The position numbers were made by a program, and so were the translations under genes. Positions 38,101 through 45,725 of a stretch of 64,000 bases of DNA are shown piece by piece. The notes beneath the pieces are model-generated. The model saw only the letters and a program-made list of their open reading frames with translations. It had not been told where the DNA came from and did not search any database. The stretch's first letter is position 1. Each line of letters begins with the position of its first letter. The DNA comes from CAIYRG01 sp964494505. Lineage in GTDB: Bacteria > Pseudomonadota > Alphaproteobacteria > Micropepsales > Micropepsaceae. The stretch spans positions 404,728-468,727 of the forward strand of contig CAZBRO010000001.1 in assembly GCA_964494505.1 (NCBI GenBank), read 5' to 3'.

Positions 38101-38463
38101 GGATTTGTCAACTACATCGGCCACTACTACAACACGCAAAACGTGCCGCCCAATGTCAATTTACAGTGCCTCACGGCAGGTGGCACGGTCGGCGGCGGCA
38201 CGCTTCCGTGCGCCATCAACAATTACACCGGCATTGAGCCGTCCTACTACACATTCGATGTCTCGATCGGATACACGACAGGCAATTTGCCGGCTAATGA
38301 CTATCTCAAGAATATCGGCATCCAGCTCGTAGTTCAGAACGTCATGAACAAGCTGCCCGCCTTCGAATACGAAATCGCAGCGGGCTCCACACCCACGGCT
38401 TTCGACGTGGGAAAAAACGATCTGGGCCGCACGATCGGACTCGTGCTGACCAAGGCGTGGTAA
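35161..38463 (+). CDS. Large TonB-dependent receptor
   Basis: An 1100-residue outer-membrane receptor. The signal peptide is followed by an Ala-Gln repeat stretch (AQAQAQAQTAQA). The plug (about 45-185) has QVLITGSLIRGAASVGVPVT, ENTVNLRGLDSVGGYPVRSL and the plug end VDVLANGASATYGSDAVSGV. The barrel is long, has Asn/Gly-rich extracellular loops, and ends in LGRTIGLVLTKAW, a terminal aromatic as for BAM substrates. This oligomer-type subclass (GSLIRG...) is common in Caulobacter- and Sphingomonas-like bacteria for saccharides, aromatics or other organics. It lies among family members 1, 2 and 3, which may be its periplasmic partners. Its substrate is unknown. Confidence 0.92.
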   Translation: MNPRTSRLASFLGSASLLAMAGSSAAEAQAQAQAQTAQALPAEAPEQVLITGSLIRGAASVGVPVTNVGPQDFVTSGALTTADLFKTIPAFVVTPGGVGTNNGGSIGRENTVNLRGLDSVGGYPVRSLMMVDGYRVPPQGEHSGQRDPSIIPALAIDRVDVLANGASATYGSDAVSGVMNILLKRGYDGAVSQMRFTAANGKTEYQASQLWGRTWDGGDITLTYEWSDFSPLKGNTRSNFTPDFSPWGLDNRTPIASSMPGTISVGAPAPSSLRGLGQACTNCFAIPAGSGSNFNPSLNSGLGPLNPSSASGVLNWATVGASSNGGATNPLAGTANEFNPYTIGWYDAAQQHNSFVATVDQRLTKDVSFYGEGFYSNRRAQFLNLANQSPASTQDLQVQVPTRNPYYPIGAPTNLVVNYNMGLEVPPFTSIGEVSDRYLVGLNLDLPASWEGRIYYSNTFNGTHTNTRAVSPNAVSAALGWTMPAGFPAGSAPATGTWTKPGAVPYLDLFCDPRQFKCNAQSTLDYVTGTRLSTVNFGFNEKGVNFDGPLFSLPAGDVKAAVGATTTTERWLYQQLDNTKSASLLTPILQEAKGNQFWAVFAQLNVPVVGEANAFPLVQQLDFEASWRHDQYSDVGGTSNPKIGFNWTISRDTGLFIRGDWGTSFRAPSFAEQSAIVGNVISGINIPNFVSNRSVSIDCGAGAGSLSDRLQNPGPGYIGWAGVVGQNGTAGSTCGSKANPSGLGTFSTGGVAIKDGFRLYVNKPQAELRPETATNYTLTAEFAPTAFLKGLDIQTTWYQVKISNALTQFGNPSNSTVNNPALGFSYIVPTDIAKAGVDKAGCSNNNTPSTCPEFEAMVTAILNDPQNAVPPGSLSSILWINDGAIGNFGWIKQAGLDFSASYDYDAGDFGAWNVGVTGTYYLHQYSANNATAAVPNPVVTDDFHTDAGTVGGISQANVTTTPRMRYRGRLGWSMGSWSVTGFVNYIGHYYNTQNVPPNVNLQCLTAGGTVGGGTLPCAINNYTGIEPSYYTFDVSIGYTTGNLPANDYLKNIGIQLVVQNVMNKLPAFEYEIAAGSTPTAFDVGKNDLGRTIGLVLTKAW

Positions 38464-38579
38464 GGCGCAGTTCAATGGTTTTGAAGCGGACCGAAATGCG
38501 GTATCGGGCCTGTTGAACGGCATTGGCCGGGTGTAGAATATTTGTGTGTTTGCGTGTGAGAGCCAGAGGGAGCAAAACC

Positions 38580-39467
38580 ATGTCCAAATTCGCGTCGCTG
38601 TTGTTTGGCGTCGGCGCGGCCGTTCTTGGCGCCAGTCTCGTTGCGGGTGCGTCGGCGCAAACGCCCAGCGCAATCCCCAATTTTGCCGCGAATGACACGA
38701 GTTGGAGAACCCGCGGCGGCGAGGTCTTCATTCCGGTTCCCGGCGCGCCGCAACCCACTCAAAACGATAATTCGCACCCCTATATTCACAACGTCGACGC
38801 CCAGCGCCTCGGGACGCAGCCGACCTTCCGCATCTCGGACCTTACCAACCCCAATATCAAACAGTGGGCCAAGGACCTTATGAAGAAGGACAATGAAGAG
38901 GTGCTTGCCGGAAAGATCGCCTATACGCCGGGTTCATCCTGCAGGCCTTACGGCGTTCCGGCGATCTGGGGCTCGGGCGGCCCATTCTTCTACATTCAGT
39001 CGCCCAAGGAGGTGCTGATCGCCAATCAAGGCGAACAGTTTGCGCGGCACGTCTATTTGAACGTGCCCCATAGCGCCAATTTGAAACCCTCCTATTACGG
39101 AGAATCCGTCGGCCATTACGAAGGCGACACCCTTGTCATCGACACGATCGGCATGAATGCAAAGACCTTTGCCGACAATTTCCGCACCCCGCACACCGAG
39201 AAACTGCATGTCGTAGAGCGCATTCGGCTGGTTCAAGGCGGCAAGAAGCTGGAAATCCACGTGACGGCGGAAGACCCGGACACCTTTGTGCAGCCCTGGC
39301 AGGGCACCAGGCTTTACGACCCCTACCACGAGGACCGTGGAGAGGTGGAAGAGGGGCATGTGGGTATGGCCGAAGACATCTGCCAGGAAGGCAATTTCGT
39401 GGGAGCGAAGAATAATCTTGCATCCACCGACTACCACGTTCCCACGGCCGACAAGCCGGATTTCTGA
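38580..39467 (+). CDS. PDF-tail exported family protein, member 3 (divergent subtype)
   Basis: A 295-residue exported paralogue downstream of the TonB receptor (116 bp). Signal peptide ends ASAQ. It differs from members 1, 2, 4 and 5 in the N-terminal third but keeps SSCRPYGVP, the core YYGESVGHYEGDTLVIDTIG, RTPHTEKLHVVERIRLVQGG, the VTAEDPDTFVQPWQ strand, a late Cys (EDICQEGNF) and the exact end ADKPDF. The GESxGHYEGD form and its position before an antisense aldehyde dehydrogenase match member 6, so the two look like counterparts in a duplicated segment. Function unknown. Confidence 0.83.
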   Translation: MSKFASLLFGVGAAVLGASLVAGASAQTPSAIPNFAANDTSWRTRGGEVFIPVPGAPQPTQNDNSHPYIHNVDAQRLGTQPTFRISDLTNPNIKQWAKDLMKKDNEEVLAGKIAYTPGSSCRPYGVPAIWGSGGPFFYIQSPKEVLIANQGEQFARHVYLNVPHSANLKPSYYGESVGHYEGDTLVIDTIGMNAKTFADNFRTPHTEKLHVVERIRLVQGGKKLEIHVTAEDPDTFVQPWQGTRLYDPYHEDRGEVEEGHVGMAEDICQEGNFVGAKNNLASTDYHVPTADKPDF

Positions 39468-39537
39468 GGGGGCACATGCGCCCGGCCCCGATGGGGCTGG
39501 GCGTCGGCACATTGCAAGCTGCATCGGCGCGGCGGAC

Positions 39538-41076
39538 CGGGCAAGCGCACCGCATCGAAATCACAGCGTGCGGTTGCGCAACGTTAATTCGCCGTCATCG
39601 CCTTAGGCGCTGTCATGCGGGTGCAATGCGACGGCCGGCTATTCAGTGCTCAAACGTCGTCAATACCTGAATTTGCATATACTCTTTGACGCCCTCGATG
39701 CCCGCTCGCCGTCCGATACCGCTTTGCTTGACCCCGCCATAGGGCAGTTTGCGGTTGACGCTTTCGGTGCCGTGCGTGTTGACGAACACCGCGCCCGCCT
39801 GCAGCCGGCGCGCAAGATCGCAAGCGCGCCCGATATCCCGGCTCCAGATCGACCCGCCAAAACCATAGATGGTCGCATTCGCACGCGCGATGGCATCGTC
39901 CACCTCGCGATACGTCGCGACAGGCACCGCCGGACAAAATTGTTCTTCCGCCATCAATGGCGCATCTTCGGCAATGTCGCTGACGACGGTGGGCTGCATA
40001 AAATGCCCGCGGGCGAACGTTGCTTTATCCGGAACCTGGCCGAGCACTTGCACCTTCGCGCCTCGGCTCGCGGCGTCGGCAACGATGCCTCGCGCCCGAT
40101 CCAGGGCGCGTGCGGTATGCATCGGCCCCATGGTCACGGTCGTGTCCAGACCGTCGCCGACGACGATCTTGTCGACAGCCCTGGTGAAGGCATCGAGGAA
40201 TTTGCCCTTGATGGATTCCGGCACGTAGATGCGCTTGATCGCCATGCACACCTGACCCGTCATCCGGTATACCGAGTTCGCCATGCGACCCATGGCGGCG
40301 TCGCCAAGATCGGCATCTTCCAACAGGATCGCGGCGTCGTTGCCGCCGAGCTCCAGGGTAATGCCTTTGATCGTCTGTGCGGCATTGGCCATGATCTTAC
40401 GCGCAGCCGGTACACTGCCTGTGAATGCAACCTTGCTCACATCCGGATGCGTGGTGAGCGTGTCGCCGATTTCGCCCGGCAATCCGGTCACCACATTGAG
40501 TATGCCCGCCGGCAGCAGAGGCGCGATCATCTCGATCGCGCGGATGAGCGACAGCGGACAGGTCTCCGGCGGCTTCAGCACGACGGTGTTTCCGGCAAGC
40601 AAGGCTGGGATGATCTGAAGAAACGCAAGACCTATGGGCGCATTCCAAGGCACGATGGATACGACAACCCCGAAGGGAAGATAGCCCACAAAGCTTCTGC
40701 CGTTGGGCGCTTCGACTTCATGCCGGTCATCCAATTCCGCCGCCAGGTCCAGTGTGAGGCGCTGGCGTGCAGGAACACCGGCAAGCTCGCCTCGCGCTTC
40801 CGGCGTGGTCTTGCCGTTCTCGCGCACGAAGAGAACGGTGCGCTCGTCGATGTCCTTGCTCAGCCGTTCGAGCAGCGGAGCAATGATCCGCGCCCGTTCG
40901 GTGAAACTTTTCGAAGCCCAGACGGGCTGCGCCGCCTTTGCGGCCGCGATTGCGCGCTCGGCGTCATCCGGCGCGCCACGCGGAATTGTGCCCACCATTT
41001 CATCGGGCCGGGCGGGGTTGAACACTTCAATCCGCCGATCGCTGTCAACCCATTCCCCGCCTATCAGCATCCTGGC
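39538..41076. repeat. Duplicated segment, copy A (aldehyde dehydrogenase and flank)
   Basis: About 1.54 kb is repeated at 46681-48219 with a constant offset of 7,143 bp and no gaps. The 1,400 bp from 39642 to 41041 show no difference that I can find. The 104 bp before it carry nine differences, and the codons beyond 41076 are diverged. This is the pattern of a gene-conversion tract in older duplicates. Confidence 0.9.
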
Positions 41077-41118
41077 TTCGATGGGTCTCCAATTGTTTGT
41101 CGTCTGACTCATGATCAT
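39643..41118 (-). CDS. Aldehyde dehydrogenase family protein, copy A
   Basis: A 491-residue NAD(P)-dependent dehydrogenase. Catalytic residues are Asn159 in IVPWNAPIG, Glu256 in ITLELGGNDAAI and nucleophile Cys291 in GQVCMAIKRIYVP. The nucleotide-binding turn is FTGSVPAARKIM, and the C-terminal region has KQSGIGRRAGIEGVKEYMQI. It oxidises an aldehyde to an acid, and the context suggests one from breakdown of an aromatic or similar compound. Only the first 16 residues and one later site (Ser26) differ from copy B; the rest is identical. An ATG two codons downstream is an alternative start. It is antisense to the neighbouring family genes, with its own promoter in the gap to 41524. Confidence 0.95.
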   Translation of the reverse strand: MIMSQTTNNWRPIEARMLIGGEWVDSDRRIEVFNPARPDEMVGTIPRGAPDDAERAIAAAKAAQPVWASKSFTERARIIAPLLERLSKDIDERTVLFVRENGKTTPEARGELAGVPARQRLTLDLAAELDDRHEVEAPNGRSFVGYLPFGVVVSIVPWNAPIGLAFLQIIPALLAGNTVVLKPPETCPLSLIRAIEMIAPLLPAGILNVVTGLPGEIGDTLTTHPDVSKVAFTGSVPAARKIMANAAQTIKGITLELGGNDAAILLEDADLGDAAMGRMANSVYRMTGQVCMAIKRIYVPESIKGKFLDAFTRAVDKIVVGDGLDTTVTMGPMHTARALDRARGIVADAASRGAKVQVLGQVPDKATFARGHFMQPTVVSDIAEDAPLMAEEQFCPAVPVATYREVDDAIARANATIYGFGGSIWSRDIGRACDLARRLQAGAVFVNTHGTESVNRKLPYGGVKQSGIGRRAGIEGVKEYMQIQVLTTFEH

Positions 41119-41524
41119 GGCTCTTTATTGGACCGTTGCTGGGAAAAAGTCAGCCCTGCAACAAAAAAAGCGGCACCCCGTATCTGAGACAGGGCCCCCT
41201 GAGTTTCCTACGCATTGGTCGTGAATTTCGCCAGCGACATTTACGGATGGGTTCCCGCACGTCCAAAGCATTGTCGTTATAGTTGCTAGATGCTTCTGAG
41301 GCGGCTGGCGAAGAGGCTAAGATATACTTGACGGCGGACAGCTGCGCGGGAGGCCTGGTTGCCAAAAGAGCGTGAATTTGAAGGCTCCTGCAAGGCAGCG
41401 GAAGGCGTTGCCGTGAGATCATTGTGCCTGTCTAATCGGGAAGACTGAATCGCCAACTCGGCACTTAATCCATCCAGGTCTAATCGTTCTCTTCACCGAC
41501 TCGAGATACAAACGGGAGTCCACC
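41119..41524. other. Intergenic region between ALDH copy A and the MBL gene (406 bp)
   Basis: No gene that I can support; short frames here lack ribosome sites and codon bias. It must carry the divergent promoters of the two genes. An A-rich stretch (41160-41168) and a possible -35-like TTGACG at about 41331 are the only features seen. Confidence 0.5.
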
Positions 41525-42397
41525 ATGCGAAATCGAACGATCGGTTTTTTCACCGCGGCTGCGGCACTGGCCTTTTTTAGCACGCTCGCATTCGCTCAGG
41601 CCCCCTTCCCGGAGGTGACCGTAAAGAAGCTCAAGGACAACATCTACGTGGCCGATGGCGGCGGCGGCACGTCCACCATCATCATCGGGCAGAACGGCGT
41701 TATCGTCGTTGACGCGAAAAACAGGGCGCCGGACGGCAAGAAGCTCGTCGATGAAATCGGGAAGTTGACCAACAAGCCGATTACAACCGTCATCCTCACT
41801 CACAGCGATCCGGACCATACGCGCGGACTGGGAGGGTTTCCCAAGGGCTTGACCATCATCGCCCATGAAAACGACAAAAAGGAAATCGAGCAAGAATTGG
41901 CCAATGGCGGGGCCCAAGCGGCTCCGAAGGAGTACCTGCCCAACAAGATCGTCACCCAAGAGCGCGAATCCATGACCATCGAGGGCATCAAGATGACGCT
42001 GATACATATCGCGCCCGCCCACACGACCGGCGATCTCGCCGTCTATCTTCCCGATGAAAAGGTCGTCGCCAGCGGCGATCTCATCGGCGACGGCGATCCC
42101 GGTATCCACCTTTTTAAGAACGGCAGCTCAGAGGGGTGGATCAAATTCGTCACCGTCCTCGCGGACCTCGATGCCGATTCCTATGTGCGCGGTCATGCCG
42201 ATGTCGCGAACAGGGAACAGGTGCGCCGCGTTCTCGCGAATGCCATAGCGAAGCGCGCCAGGATTGTGGACCTCGTGAAACAGGGCAAATCGCTCGACGA
42301 TATCAAGCAGACGTTCGGAGAACCGGTAAAGGCAGGGCCGCCGTCGCGGTTCCCGAGTTTCGTGGAGACAACCTACGAAGAGCTGACCAAGAAGTAG
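41525..42397 (+). CDS. Exported metallo-beta-lactamase-fold hydrolase with HxDxDH motif
   Basis: A 290-residue exported MBL-fold protein. Signal peptide ends AFAQ. Fold marks are TSTIIIGQNGVIVVDAKN, then ILTHSDPDHTRGLGGFPKG (residues 91-109), HIAPAHTTGDLAVYLPD with the third His, ASGDLIGDGDPG with the bridging Asp, and VRGHADVANREQ with the last His. The usual HxHxDH is HSDPDH here, so the middle His is Asp95; one zinc site must differ from the classical type. The C-terminal helix ends in ETTYEELTKK. The fold is sure; the substrate (lactone, ester, thioester) is not. A decayed paralogue lies at 32412. Confidence 0.88.
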   Translation: MRNRTIGFFTAAAALAFFSTLAFAQAPFPEVTVKKLKDNIYVADGGGGTSTIIIGQNGVIVVDAKNRAPDGKKLVDEIGKLTNKPITTVILTHSDPDHTRGLGGFPKGLTIIAHENDKKEIEQELANGGAQAAPKEYLPNKIVTQERESMTIEGIKMTLIHIAPAHTTGDLAVYLPDEKVVASGDLIGDGDPGIHLFKNGSSEGWIKFVTVLADLDADSYVRGHADVANREQVRRVLANAIAKRARIVDLVKQGKSLDDIKQTFGEPVKAGPPSRFPSFVETTYEELTKK

Positions 42398-42570
42398 CGC
42401 GCGAGCTGTTCTCACTTTGCGGGGCTTTCAGCGCAGTCGGCCAAGGTGTCTAACGACGCCATCGCCGCCTGCGCAAGAAAGCTCCTCAGCTATTCCAACA
42501 CCGTCATTGCGGAGTTCGTTGGCTCCAGCGATCAACCCTTTGCTGGTCGTCCAAGCACAAACCGGTGACG

Positions 42571-43368
42571 TCACTCCGCCACGTCGATAAGGGCACCTTC
42601 GATGTCGGTCAGGTGGAAGCAACCGAGCGGACATTTCTGGAACAGCTTCAGGCGCGCCTCGCCTTCCGAGCCATAGCCCAGCGGCCGCCCATGCATAAGC
42701 GGGTTCTCGCCGATCAGGAATTCCATGTCCTTCTTCACCTGCTCGACCGATTCCACTTTGAACCCGATATGGTCCAGCCCCATGCGCGCGGGATCCTGCC
42801 CGTAATAATCGCTGATCTTCCACGGAATGATCATCAGCGTGAGGCGCCCATCGCTGAGATAGAAATTCTCGTCCTGCTGGTTCTGCGGCGTCAGCCCGAA
42901 CACCTCGACATAGAACTGCGCGCATTTCTCCGCATGCCGCGTGCGGAGCGCGATGTGGCTGATGCGGCGCGGCCGTATCTCGCCGTCGAGCTCGGCAAAA
43001 ACGTCCTTCTGGACGCCGATATTCCGCTGCGAGAGATCAAAAACGTTGCCGTCCGGGTCGTGCGTGGAATAGGCCGCGAATGGCCGGACCGGCGGGCGTT
43101 TCACCACCTCCAGCGTGGAATCGAATTTGCGGATGCGCGCGATGGTTTCGTCGATGTCATCGACCTCGACCCCGAAATGGTCCAGACCGGAACTGCGCCC
43201 CTCGCGCCTCGGGATGCAGTTCAACCCGACATAGCCGTCGCCGACCGGGACCGCGCGCGCCGGGCGCGGCTTGCTCGACGGCTTCATGCCGAACAGCGCC
43301 TCATAGAACTTTGCGTTCACCGCATATTGGTCGGACGCGATCGCAACGTGATTGATCTTGGCGGCCAT
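42571..43368 (-). CDS. Two-module VOC protein, extradiol dioxygenase-like
   Basis: A 265-residue protein with two glyoxalase/dioxygenase modules. Module 1 (about 3-120) has INHVAIASDQY (His7), LDHFGVEVDD (His64) and HDPDGNVFDL. Module 2 (about 133-263) has ISHIALRTRHAEKCAQFYVE (His138), GLDHIGFKVESVEQ (His200) and Glu257 near FHLTDIEGALIDV. A 2-His-1-Glu metal set is complete in module 2, as in extradiol ring-cleavage dioxygenases. Module 1 has the two His but a less clear Glu. Ring cleavage would fit the meta-cleavage-type hydrolase at 51260, but a glyoxalase-like role cannot be excluded. Its ATG overlaps the stop of a short VOC fragment (TAATG). Confidence 0.82.
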   Translation of the reverse strand: MAAKINHVAIASDQYAVNAKFYEALFGMKPSSKPRPARAVPVGDGYVGLNCIPRREGRSSGLDHFGVEVDDIDETIARIRKFDSTLEVVKRPPVRPFAAYSTHDPDGNVFDLSQRNIGVQKDVFAELDGEIRPRRISHIALRTRHAEKCAQFYVEVFGLTPQNQQDENFYLSDGRLTLMIIPWKISDYYGQDPARMGLDHIGFKVESVEQVKKDMEFLIGENPLMHGRPLGYGSEGEARLKLFQKCPLGCFHLTDIEGALIDVAE

Positions 43369-43475
43369 TATCGTGCCTCCCCGTTGCTGGCATCGCAGGG
43401 GAACGCCTCTTGGCGGCGCGCATTCATGGCGTAATCATCGCCCGTTATGGCGACGCGATTAATCTGCACAGACAT
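43368..43475 (-). pseudogene. Short VOC N-terminal fragment coupled to the VOC gene
   Basis: A 35-codon frame reads MSVQINRVAITGDDYAMNAR, the same as the first 20 residues of the full VOC gene in pattern (M-x-x-x-I-N-x-V-A-I-x-x-D-x-Y-A-x-N-A). It then diverges and stops at TAA overlapping the ATG of the full gene. A ribosome site GGAGAAAAATC precedes it. It is either the remnant of a tandem VOC copy deleted down to its N-terminus, or a leader peptide that couples translation. The homology makes the first more likely. Confidence 0.6.
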
Positions 43476-43809
43476 GATTTTTCTCCAGTAGTGAGTTCGA
43501 TTGTCGCATGTGTCCATAGGGTAGGGCAGCGCAACGGGGCAATCAATGCGCGAAGTGGACGCGGATGTCAGGCTTACTCGGCCGTATCTGTCTTCGGAGG
43601 AGGCCGGCCAATTTGGGGAGCTGTGTTGAAACGTTCTATGAGCTATAAGAGATAACGTTCTATGAGCTATAAGAGATACAGTCATAGAGTGCCTTATTCC
43701 GGTGATAGTATTATTTGGAGGATGAGCGCGCGCCGGCCGCGGCCACACCGGATTTCACGGCTGGGCGACAGGCCCGCTTGAAGTAGCCCGGAAGCGAAGG
43801 GAGAGATAC
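43476..43809. other. Intergenic region before family member 4 (334 bp)
   Basis: It contains no gene I can support. The notable feature is a perfect 24-bp tandem repeat (43631-43678). It also holds promoters for the VOC genes (minus) and member 4 (plus) and the conserved leader GGAAGCGAAGGGAGAG before member 4. Confidence 0.55.
43631..43678. repeat. Perfect 24-bp tandem direct repeat
   Basis: Two exact units starting ACGTTCTATGAGCTATAAGA lie at 43631-43654 and 43655-43678. They are more AT-rich than their surroundings. Being about 130 bp upstream of member 4, they could be paired binding sites of a regulator. Confidence 0.85.
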
Positions 43810-44691
43810 ATGAAACGGGAGGCTCTGCTCTTCAACGTCTTCGCAGCGGCAATTTTTGCTTTGCCCGCTTTTGCCGCCGATGACGGGATCACAGGCGTCC
43901 AGTGGGGCAGGAATTCCTACAATGTTGCGGGCCTGCCGTCCGGGCCGCAACCTGTGCAGAATACCAGCCGCCTTCCCGACGGCGTGGTCGACGACAGTCA
44001 ACTGGTAGGCGATTATCGCAATCCCATTTTGACGCCCTACGCCGCAGCGATTGTGAAGCAGAAGGGCGAACTCGCCCTTGCGGGGGGATTTCCGAGTGCC
44101 GAGGATCAGTGCCGCCCGATCGCGCCGCCCTACAGCGCGGCCGTTCACTTCGATTTCCAGATCCTGCCGAAGAAGGATGGCGATCTCACCATTGTGTACC
44201 ACGTCGACAATCAGGTTCGTCACGTTCGCATGAACGGCAGGCATCCGGCGAAGCTTGTCCCTTCCGCGATGGGGGATTCGATCGGTCATTGGGAAGGCGG
44301 CGTGCTGGTCATCGATACGGTTGGCATCAAGACCGACGCTTTCATATCGGCGGACCGTTTTGGCACGCCGCAAAGCGATTTGATGCATGTCGTGGAGCGC
44401 TATCGGCTGATCGACGGCGCGCGGGCCGCGGCCGATGTCGATGCGTTTGAGAAGACCGAGGGAAGGATTGGCGGCAGAATTGGCGGCTACAACCCCGACA
44501 CCAAATTGAAGGGGTTGCGGCTCGAAGTCACGATGGAGGACGCGAAGGTGTTTACCCAGCCCGTTACGGCCGTGGTCACCTATCGGCAACTGACATTCGG
44601 CTGGCGGGAAGACGTCTGCGCCGACAATCCGTTCGAGCATTACAAAGACGAGTGGGTCGGCCTGCCCACGGAGAACCATCCGGGATTCTGA
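43810..44691 (+). CDS. PDF-tail exported family protein, member 4
   Basis: A 293-residue exported paralogue, the counterpart of member 1 in the duplicated segment. Signal peptide MKREALLFNVFAAAIFALPA ending AFA, then ADDGITGVQWGRNSYNVAGL. Core GDSIGHWEGGVLVIDTVGIK, RFGTPQSDLMHVVERYRLID, LRLEVTMEDAKVFTQPVTAV, both cysteines (DQCRPIAPP and EDVCADNPFEHYKDEW), and C-terminus NHPGF, where Gly replaces the usual Asp. It is followed 50 bp later by member 5. The matching offset of members 1/4 and 2/5 (10,758 and 10,757 bp) shows that the pair was copied as a unit. Confidence 0.85.
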   Translation: MKREALLFNVFAAAIFALPAFAADDGITGVQWGRNSYNVAGLPSGPQPVQNTSRLPDGVVDDSQLVGDYRNPILTPYAAAIVKQKGELALAGGFPSAEDQCRPIAPPYSAAVHFDFQILPKKDGDLTIVYHVDNQVRHVRMNGRHPAKLVPSAMGDSIGHWEGGVLVIDTVGIKTDAFISADRFGTPQSDLMHVVERYRLIDGARAAADVDAFEKTEGRIGGRIGGYNPDTKLKGLRLEVTMEDAKVFTQPVTAVVTYRQLTFGWREDVCADNPFEHYKDEWVGLPTENHPGF

Positions 44692-44741
44692 ACCGGGGAA
44701 TGGCCGGCTTAGGCTATTTGCGGAAGCGAGGGAGACATTCC

Positions 44742-45605
44742 ATGAAACGTCAGGTTCTGCTCTTCAACATATTCACAGCGGCAATGTTCACTTTGCCCGC
44801 ATTTGCCTCCGAGGATGGGATTACGGGCGTCCAGTGGGGCCGGAATACCTACAATTTCGAGAGCATGCCATCCGGGCCCCAACCCATTAAGAATTTGAAC
44901 AGTCGCGTCCTGGTGGGCGATTTTAACAATCCGAATCTGACGCCGGAGGCCGCCGCCGCTTTGAAGAAAAGGGGTGAACTCGCGTTGGCGGGGGGCTTTC
45001 CCAGTGCCGAGGATCAGTGCCGCCCGATAGCGCCGCCGTTCTTCTCGGCCGTTCAGTTCGACATGCAGATCCTGCAGAGCAAGAACGGCGACCTGACCAT
45101 TCTTGGGCACCAAGACGACCAAGTCCGCCACGTTCGCATGAACGGCACGCACCCAGCGAAGGTCGTGCCTACGGCGATGGGCGATTCGATCGGCCATTGG
45201 GAAGGCGACACGCTGGTGGTCGATACCGTCGGGGTCAGGACCGACGAGTTCATAGCATCGGACCGTATTGGCACGCCGCAGAGCGAGTTGATGCATGTCG
45301 TGGAGCGCTATCGGCTGATTGACGGCACCCGGGCCAAGGCGGACATGGACGCGTATGAGAAAGCCGCGGGAGTGATAGGCGGTAGACCGCCTGGCGGCTA
45401 CCTAAACCGCGATCTCAATCTGAAGGGAATGCGGCTCGAAGTCACCATGGAGGACCCGAAGGTATTCAAGCAACCCTTGACGGGCGTCCTCACGTTCCGG
45501 CCCATGACCGTCGGTTGGCGCGAAGCCGTCTGCGCCGAAAATCCGGTCCAACATTACGAAGGCGAGTGGGTCGGGCTGCCCAAGGCGGAACGTCCGGATT
45601 TCTGA
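44742..45605 (+). CDS. PDF-tail exported family protein, member 5
   Basis: A 287-residue exported paralogue, the counterpart of member 2. It starts MKRQVLLFNIFTAAMFTLPA. The N-terminal third is a few residues shorter than in member 1. Core GDSIGHWEGDTLVVDTVGVR, RIGTPQSELMHVVERYRLID, LRLEVTMEDPKVFKQP in the form MRLEVTMEDPKVF, cysteines in DQCRPIAPP and EAVCAENPVQHYEGEW, and end ERPDF. The leader GGAAGCGAGGGAGACATTC is shared. The ATG at 44742 is chosen over an upstream frame start that falls in member 4's end. Function unknown. Confidence 0.85.
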   Translation: MKRQVLLFNIFTAAMFTLPAFASEDGITGVQWGRNTYNFESMPSGPQPIKNLNSRVLVGDFNNPNLTPEAAAALKKRGELALAGGFPSAEDQCRPIAPPFFSAVQFDMQILQSKNGDLTILGHQDDQVRHVRMNGTHPAKVVPTAMGDSIGHWEGDTLVVDTVGVRTDEFIASDRIGTPQSELMHVVERYRLIDGTRAKADMDAYEKAAGVIGGRPPGGYLNRDLNLKGMRLEVTMEDPKVFKQPLTGVLTFRPMTVGWREAVCAENPVQHYEGEWVGLPKAERPDF

Positions 45606-45725
45606 ACCGAAGAAGCAGAGACGGACTTCCTTCAGCAGCGCCTTATGCCACAGGGAAATCGCTTGTTCTTACTGGGTCAAACGTTACTCGCAACAAGATG
45701 CCGCTGTCGTGCAGCGGGAGGCGCC

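Noticed and set aside
39646..41187. Plus-strand frames of about 500 codons over both ALDH copies
   Set aside because: They are complements of the ALDH genes. Their identity in both copies only reflects the DNA duplication, though it helped confirm identity at base level.
41150..41422. A 90-codon minus-strand frame in the gap after ALDH copy A
   Set aside because: No ribosome site, no recognisable pattern, and base composition unlike neighbouring genes.
42428..42925. Minus-strand 165-codon frame overlapping the VOC gene
   Set aside because: It is mostly the VOC gene in a shifted frame, and its translation is Arg/Gly/Ala noise.
43631..43678. 24-bp tandem repeat as the start of a CRISPR or transposon end
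   Set aside because: Only two abutting copies without spacers, no inverted ends and no transposase nearby.
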